The notes below the pieces were generated by a model that did no database searches, was not told the DNA's origin, and was given only the letters and a program-made list of their open reading frames with translations. DNA of 64,000 nucleotides, taken from the NCBI GenBank assembly GCA_940337035.1, contig CALNHX010002707.1:1-64000 (forward strand). The letters run 5' to 3'. This DNA is from Agriotes lineatus (lineage: Eukaryota; Arthropoda; Insecta; Coleoptera; Elateridae). A program made the translations under genes and the position numbers. Below are positions 58,301-64,000 of this stretch, piece by piece; positions within the stretch are counted from its first letter, which is position 1, and the number at the start of each line of letters is the position of its first letter.

Positions 58301-59788
58301 TGCCATTAGCTTGCATAAAGCTCTTTTAAGAAGTTCGCTTGTGGTATTTAAATTATTACACAATTACCAATAGATCTTCCCAAATTATTTTTAACGTCAT
58401 TTACTATAGTGTGTAGCCTACCTTGTTTAAAGATACTATTGTGGGTTCAACCTGAGCGATGAAGCAGTTTTAAGTTGTTAATAGGGTAGCGTTCGCAGAG
58501 TTCATACTCGGTCTGCGCGTGCGCTAATACTTAAAATTTACTTAAATATGATTAGCTGGTACCATAACTCCAAGGGAAAAACATACACATACAAACGATA
58601 GTTAAGCCAAGAATTTGGATATAACTGGGCATATATATTAGAGACCACTTCGATTTTGCTGTGGATATTACACCGTCATACTTAAAATTAGACAAAACAG
58701 ACTATTTCATAACGAAGCATTGTTGACCTTATCGTCTATACGATATTGTTTTATTTATTTTGGTGTGCAAAATAGACGCTAAAATTTGTGTCAAATGAAA
58801 AGAATATCTTAATTTAGATATTTTGTGTTAAATATTAATTAGGCATTTCGTTGGCATAGAGTACTAATGCAATGGACAACGGTTCAATAGAAAGAAGTGT
58901 TTTTTTAAATAACTTATCTTGAACAGTTTTTCAAGTTATTTTAGCGAATCAAGCTTGTAAACGCTGATAATGTAAAACATAAGAGTACCTAGGTGGTTAA
59001 ATAATTCAACTGAATTTCCACTAAAGTGGTTCGATCATCATTAGCTATGGACCAGTGAGTTCCTTTTGCTTAGGTTTCTAGTAGGATATCATTTTATATC
59101 AATTTACAATTTTTGTCGCACCTGTCAATCAATGGCGAGTAACTCACAGATATATAAGAGATTTCAGCAAACTACAAAGCTTTTGTAAAGACAGCAACCA
59201 CTTTGGCCTAAATTCGGAAAAATAAAAGTCAATTATGTCACGCAGTATGGATGTAAACGTAATAACTCGAGCCCGAAATTTGCTTCCAACATAACTCATC
59301 TGAATTAGCCTAACTTACTTTACCTACGCTAAGCCAACTCAATCAATTAATATTACAGAGAAGACACCGTAACTTAATCTACAGCAGAAATAACTCAAAT
59401 TGTTTTTTTTTGCGTTACGCGTTACGCCTTCGCCAATAGCCTTTTTTGATGGACTTTTCTCTCAAATAGATACTGTTTCTTTTTGGTATATTGTTCTTCT
59501 TGAGCCCATTCGCGTCTAATTTGTTGGTGCATGCTTCTTCCGTTATTTTCTATTATTTCAACACTTGTCTCGGAGCCAATTGAAATATTTTCTTCCCTAA
59601 GCCGTCGCCTTCCGTTGTAGTGAAGCGCATTTAAGTTAATCCAAGAGCGAATCTTCAGTTTTTCTGGGCGGCGCGGCGTGCAGCTTTTTGTGACTAGCTG
59701 GCCTTTTTCTCTACTGACCGATTTTCACCTGAAGGTATGTGTTGCATCTCTTGTTTAACGTAGATTGAAAGGAGAATAATCCATTTGT
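55351..59788. other. Long intergenic block
   Basis: Mostly AT-rich with no recognised element. A GA-rich patch lies at 57725-57825 (AAGAAGACGAAGATG-like). The one long open frame, at 56391-57002 on the minus strand, is listed separately. GC-richer patches occur at about 57950-58250 and 59590-59740. Confidence 0.4.
56391..57002 (-). CDS. Unexplained 203-codon open frame
   Basis: The longest single frame in the window outside known elements and minisatellites. The predicted product starts MSFRSFPSAPENLYPG, is rich in Ser, Arg, Phe and Cys, and shows no domain, signal peptide or repeat that I recognise. A 76-codon frame on the other strand overlaps its start (56840-57070). No splice pattern or neighbour supports it. 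It may be chance or part of an old repeat. Confidence 0.15.
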   Translation of the reverse strand: MSFRSFPSAPENLYPGASKAGCNSVPLISRGISNLGYVSRSHNRIHHGFCVLATCTGVAFSKGAFSGRCLTSFLTKPIWKSSRSNLACGAFYADDKTRSFHFPFFYLKFSLRTTTINWCTYQADASEYRPLISLLFSLHIDCRYLSILIRQEPTSDQMEIHNYLICRSSLSSRAANCYVLSIRQILKSTSYGGIKFFDVLTFN

Positions 59789-60019
59789 ATGCCTTTTAAT
59801 TTTTCCCACTTCCTGGCCTACAACGGCTTTGTACCTTCTTCAGCGATTAATCTGCTACATGTACAATATGTAATTAGTCCCTATCTGCCTTATGGAACTG
59901 AAGAGGCCGCCTGTCTTGAGACATATCTAAGGCTACGTTGTCCAATCTGCAACATTATGGAAAACGCATTCAGGTTTTCTTTATTTCACTGTCCTATCTT
60001 CGCATGGCGTCGCATCTGA
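59789..60019 (+). pseudogene. Possible LINE C-terminal fragment (CCHC-type)
   Basis: The frame ends LETYLRLRCPICNIMENAFRF and SLFHCPIFAWRRI. The pattern C-x2-C...H-C-P-x-F resembles the 'C..C....E...H.LF.CP.W..ER' Cys-His motif near the C-terminus of R1- and I-type LINE proteins. Nothing else of the element is readable nearby, so this is a scrap at best. Confidence 0.35.
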
Positions 60020-60195
60020 ACCACAAGGTGCTCAGACTTCAAAGAAGACACTCCGCGTTTGTAGTAATTTTAATATAATCGAGTTCCTCGTTGAATGTTG
60101 TTGAATATTTTCGAGCGTTAAATTTTGCAATTCATTTGCTTGCAGTCAACGACATTTGCTGCATGCTATTAATTTAACATATTAATTAATTTTGG

Positions 60196-60478
60196 GAAAG
60201 CGTGTGGCCAGCTGGTAAAGCGTTTGCGTTTCCAGTCGCCTGACAGTGAGTTCGAACATCACGCTCGGTCATCGGTAACATCGAACCCTTTCCGGCCACT
60301 ATACCAATACCTTTGGTGGTCGTGACGCTTGTGAAAGGGCTTCAACGTACTACATAATTCAACGAGGCATACTGGCCGCCTTCTCGGACCGCGGCCTAAA
60401 GTGGATTATAAGACCGCACTTAGTGGGGTAGTAACAGGAACTCAGCTTAATTTTGATCTCATCTACGCTATTAGCATA
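60196..60478 (+). mobile_element. tRNA-derived SINE, 283 bp, with 12-bp target duplication
   Basis: The tRNA-like head has an A box (TGGCCAGCTGGTAAAGCG, 60205-60222) and a B box (GAGTTCGAACATC, 60248-60260). AATTAATTTTGG occurs at 60184-60195 and again at 60479-60490, which defines both ends. The body is unlike that of the SINEs at 23.6 and 35.2 kb, so it is a different family. Confidence 0.87.
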
Positions 60479-60490
60479 AATTAATTTTGG

Positions 60491-63400
60491 ATTTCATTCG
60501 ACATCTACAATTGTTTCTTAAGGTAGTATACGCCCATGGCGTTGAGCGAAGACATTTTTTTGACAAAGCGTTAATTTTATATAATTATGAATACGCTTCG
60601 TTATCTAAAGGCCTTTGTGATAAGCATCGTGACCGCGGATTACGTGGTATGCCGTTAAGCTTTTTGAAATGCCTGAGCAGACTCCTTTAATTAGGGTTAT
60701 CTTCGCTTTTCAGATACTAGCGAATATTTAATTCATTTTTTTTTTGATTATATAACCCCTCATAATATTTCGCGTCGTGGTTTGTTATGTAACAACGTTA
60801 ATTTTATCATTCATAAATTTAAGTTTCGACTCTCCCTTGTCTTATGTACGCGGTGTAGCTTTGTATTTCAACATGAACCTGAGATGTTTCGTATTTATCG
60901 AACACAACATCATGTGTGCATTATCTTTAATTTAAAACGTCAACAACTTGTAATCGGTATTCATCTAATTCGATGTACCCTATCAATATTAAATTCATTA
61001 AAGCGTTGGTAATTAAATGTTACTTCTCGTATCTTTTTTCGTACAATCTACTGATACTTGCTCGCTTTTTTTTATGTTTTTGTGAGATTGAAACCGTAAA
61101 CGGTAAGTGGAGTTTGTTTAAACTGCTAGTTAGATTGAGCTTATCGTTGTCGCTATACGGCAACTGGCGCCCATGTCGTTTTTATTTAGTAGCTATAACA
61201 TGTAACGGCCCTTTTGATTTTGGCGTTTACGGCTGGGATCCTCCATGTGAATACCTGTTTTACTCCTTGCTATTGCTAGTTCTTTTTGAGCCGTCAAGAG
61301 AAGACATTCGAGCGTTGGCCGTGGAGAGGGAGGTTTTTTTAATGTATTAGTTTCCCTTTTATTTCCCAAAGGCATCTGCTGTCTGAAAATGCAAATCGTG
61401 GCGGTTTAATTTTTTCACTGTACGTGATCGTGGGACATTATCAGCCATAACACCTGCTAGAAAACCGCATTCTATTAGAAACCGTGCGTTCCCTCTGGTT
61501 AAAGCTGGTAGTGTTTGGCGGAGGCGTAAGCTTCTTTGTTTTTTGCCCTTACGCGGATCTAGTTAGCAGAGCTGCTATGCACCTTTTGAGTATCCTTCCG
61601 TTGATATATCTCGGTGAAGCTGCCCCACACAATACAACTGGCCATGGCTACGTTAGGTCCTAGCCCTATGTTACACCTTCAATTTTTGTTGTGAATAAAA
61701 ACAGCGCAAAGGGGAAATTTTTTAGCTATTCAAGCGGCCAGCGAAAATCATTTTGTTGATAGGGCATTGCATGTTTACCTTGTTGCCCCGGTGTCTCCGT
61801 GAGGTCTCTCGACACGAACACGCACCGCGTCTCTGTGGCAGCAATGTCAAATAGGATGCGTTTTTTTCACTGATCGGTTCCTGCTACTGGGCTTCACCCT
61901 TGTTCTATGTTTTTAACCCTGCGTGCTAAGCGCAATTCATTTTGAGCAAAATTCAAAACTTCGTTATTTAACTGTTTAAATTTGTGCATTTATTGCTCTG
62001 AGGCCTAAGGTAGTTTTTGCTTATTTTGTTTAACATGTAACTGCCTGGGTCGTTGCGCATTCAGCGACTCATTTTAACCATTACTCGCTCAATTTAAACC
62101 CATTGTACCATTTATTCCCACGCTCACTTGCATACCAGCCTGGTTTAACTTAATTTTATTTTTTATATTATTGAACTGCAGTTAAATAATTAAAGCATCG
62201 TTATTATTCTAGACTACTGGTATATTTTGTTGTATTTGACCCAGCGATACCTGCTCGTTTTTTTAGAATATAGGTTAGAGTAAGCTAGACTGTACGTTCG
62301 ACTACAATTTTTTGTCGTGGCTGGCGACTGGCGTTCTTTTCTAATTTGATTCAGTTTTTATTCATTAACCGTAAGAATCATAGGCTGATCCTTGACCATG
62401 ACAACAAACCGCCGAAGGTTTTGAGCTAGCCCGGGTTGTGCACGCCTTCTGCTGAAGGGCAGCACAGAGAGCCATTTTCACAAACTTTACTCACGGCCAT
62501 ATATAATTGGTGAGGATTTGAGTTGATCTGGGTAGTGAACCTATTCAAAAGTTGCATAAGACGAGACAGACAAGCAACCTAGAAAAGCTAACCTAACTCA
62601 CTGTTGCTCACTTTTTCTATGGCAATCTATTACTTGTGTGCACATTTCCATGTCTCTCAGTTCCCTTTAATACAATTCTGGTTACATAAGTTGATAGCTT
62701 AATTTTGATTTTTGATTGTATTCTATTGAAAGTTGCTTCAATCCTAATGCACGAATTAATGCAATACATAACAAATTTGTAATTTTTTCCTGGAAGCTTG
62801 AGTAGTTTCAAATTTTGAAGTGTGTTGAAATACTTAGAAACCTTTAATACGATTTTGATTATTGTAACAATCATGTTAATAAGTCTCTTCAAAACATTTG
62901 TCGATAGTAGTATCCGACCTTTTTGATAAGAAAGTTCCATCAGTTGCAGCATTTCAACATAAAGCTCTTTTAGCAAACTTTCCGCTACAGTGACCTTACG
63001 CGCTGATACTGAAGCATTCTTCCGAGGGAACAAGAACCAACTACGGCATCATCTGTTTTTGACAGGGAAAATGCGAGCTGCACGTCTCCGGTTGAAATTT
63101 TAGGAACGTGATTCTAAAAACATCGAATATTTTTTTGTTAAGGCCGTAGGTTATAATTAAAAAAGGTGTCCCAACACCTGAGAGCGTTGAAAAAACGTGA
63201 ATGCAAACGCTGATGGATGTAGGCGAGCTTCCAAAACGAATTTCTAAGACAGATGCGACAAGGTATAAACCAATCGGAAACCCAGATTTCGGGGTGTTGC
63301 GTGCTGCTCGACTGAATCAAACGGATTTGGGAGCTTTAGTTGATATAAGCTGAAAGTATATGCGCATCGCAGCCCCAACAAAGTGAATTGCGGATTTATT

Positions 63401-63960
63401 TAGCATTTCGGAGATTAAAGTCCTGTATTTCGGAAACAATCGATTCCTGCCCAGAATAATAATTTTCATGGGGCTTGGATGGCGTCTTACTGCGCCAAAG
63501 GCTCGCGAGAAGTTCCTTCGGTTTGTGCAACTCACCCCAGACCGGTAAAGCTCGTTGCAGATTTCATCTTTTGGTCGACTTACCTGCAATAAAAGAAAAA
63601 AATACAAAGGTATTACATGAGGCAATTTAAAAATTATAATCACTTTTTAATAGTCAACACAATAGCATCTTTCTGTACAAAGTAGCAATCCCGCCGCTCT
63701 AAGGATTATTCCATAAAACTGGCAATTAAAAAGCAAAAAACCGTATGAAGACGCCGACGGCTTAATGAGAGCAGTAAAGTTCAAAGAAATCGGTGCGCAA
63801 ACATAAATTGTCTTTCGAATTCTGTTGCTATTATTAACTTTAAAACTTTCAAAGGATTTATTTTTGCTGCAAAAAGAGACGTTGCGTGAACTGAAAATCT
63901 GGCGGAACAAAGGAGAGCTTCGTGTTGTCTAGATTTAAAAATTTGGAGCGCAAACCGCGT
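60491..63960. other. Intergenic block, nothing recognised
   Basis: No supported gene. Frames of 76-138 codons (60782-61012, 60973-61350, minus strand 62617-63033 and 63317-63643) lack motifs, and their residue content follows local base composition. Confidence 0.4.
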
Positions 63961-63985
63961 TTATTATCATTATTATTATTATTAT
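63961..63985. repeat. ATT microsatellite
   Basis: About eight ATT triplets with one interruption, near the end of the window. Confidence 0.85.
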
Positions 63986-64000
63986 GGCATAAGTGTTTTA

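Noticed and set aside
62617..63033. 138-codon minus-strand frame
   Set aside because: Its Lys/Leu/Ile-rich content fits AT-rich chance sequence. No domain or splice context.

Overview
The window is eukaryotic nuclear DNA, most likely from an insect or another arthropod. It is AT-rich and gene-poor and is filled with transposable elements of animal type: RTE and Jockey-like LINEs, tRNA-derived SINEs, a Tc1 element, a mariner relative, a Ty3/gypsy element and a Crypton-type tyrosine recombinase gene with short introns (62 and 65 bp). I see no bacterial operons, rRNA, CRISPR array or convincing single-copy host gene. Most short open frames here are chance frames, or side effects of repeats. The species cannot be named from this sequence alone.

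Layout. 0.8-1.4 kb: diverged tandem repeats. 1.97-3.6 kb: Crypton-like element with an intact three-exon recombinase gene (353 aa) on the minus strand and a large imperfect palindrome at one side. 3.7-4.35 kb: dead mariner-like transposase. 7.6-9.3, 21.9-22.6 and 35.6-36.4 kb: three decayed RTE-type LINE copies. 13.2-16.5 kb: Jockey-like and other reverse transcriptase debris. 20-21.3 kb: a GC-rich island of unknown nature. 22.78-24.83 kb: a DNA element with about 130-bp terminal inverted repeats around the C-terminal part of a PIN/FEN1-like nuclease gene, cut by a SINE with a perfect 8-bp target duplication. 28.2-29.3 kb: LTR-like block with a TATA box and 77-bp tandem repeats. 30.1-31.8 kb: another LINE. 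36.5-38.1 kb: nearly intact Tc1 element. 38.34-44.78 kb: complete LTR element (1032-bp LTRs, ATGT target duplication, primer site, polypurine tract) with no gag or pol, i.e. LARD-like. 47.57-53.39 kb: Ty3/gypsy element with a complete pol, two in-frame TAG codons in gag, and very unequal LTRs because the 5' one carries a roughly 1-kb GC-rich minisatellite. 55.1 kb: foldback MITE. 60.2 kb: SINE with a 12-bp target duplication. The remaining stretches are AT-rich and hold nothing I can name.

How the parts relate. The window records successive insertions. The LARD-like element looks young (three LTR differences seen by eye) and has no proteins of its own, so it must have used enzymes from an autonomous relative. 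The SINEs likewise depend on LINE enzymes. The best candidates for something little described are the TIR-flanked PIN-like element, the LARD-like element, and the gypsy element with minisatellite-expanded LTR.
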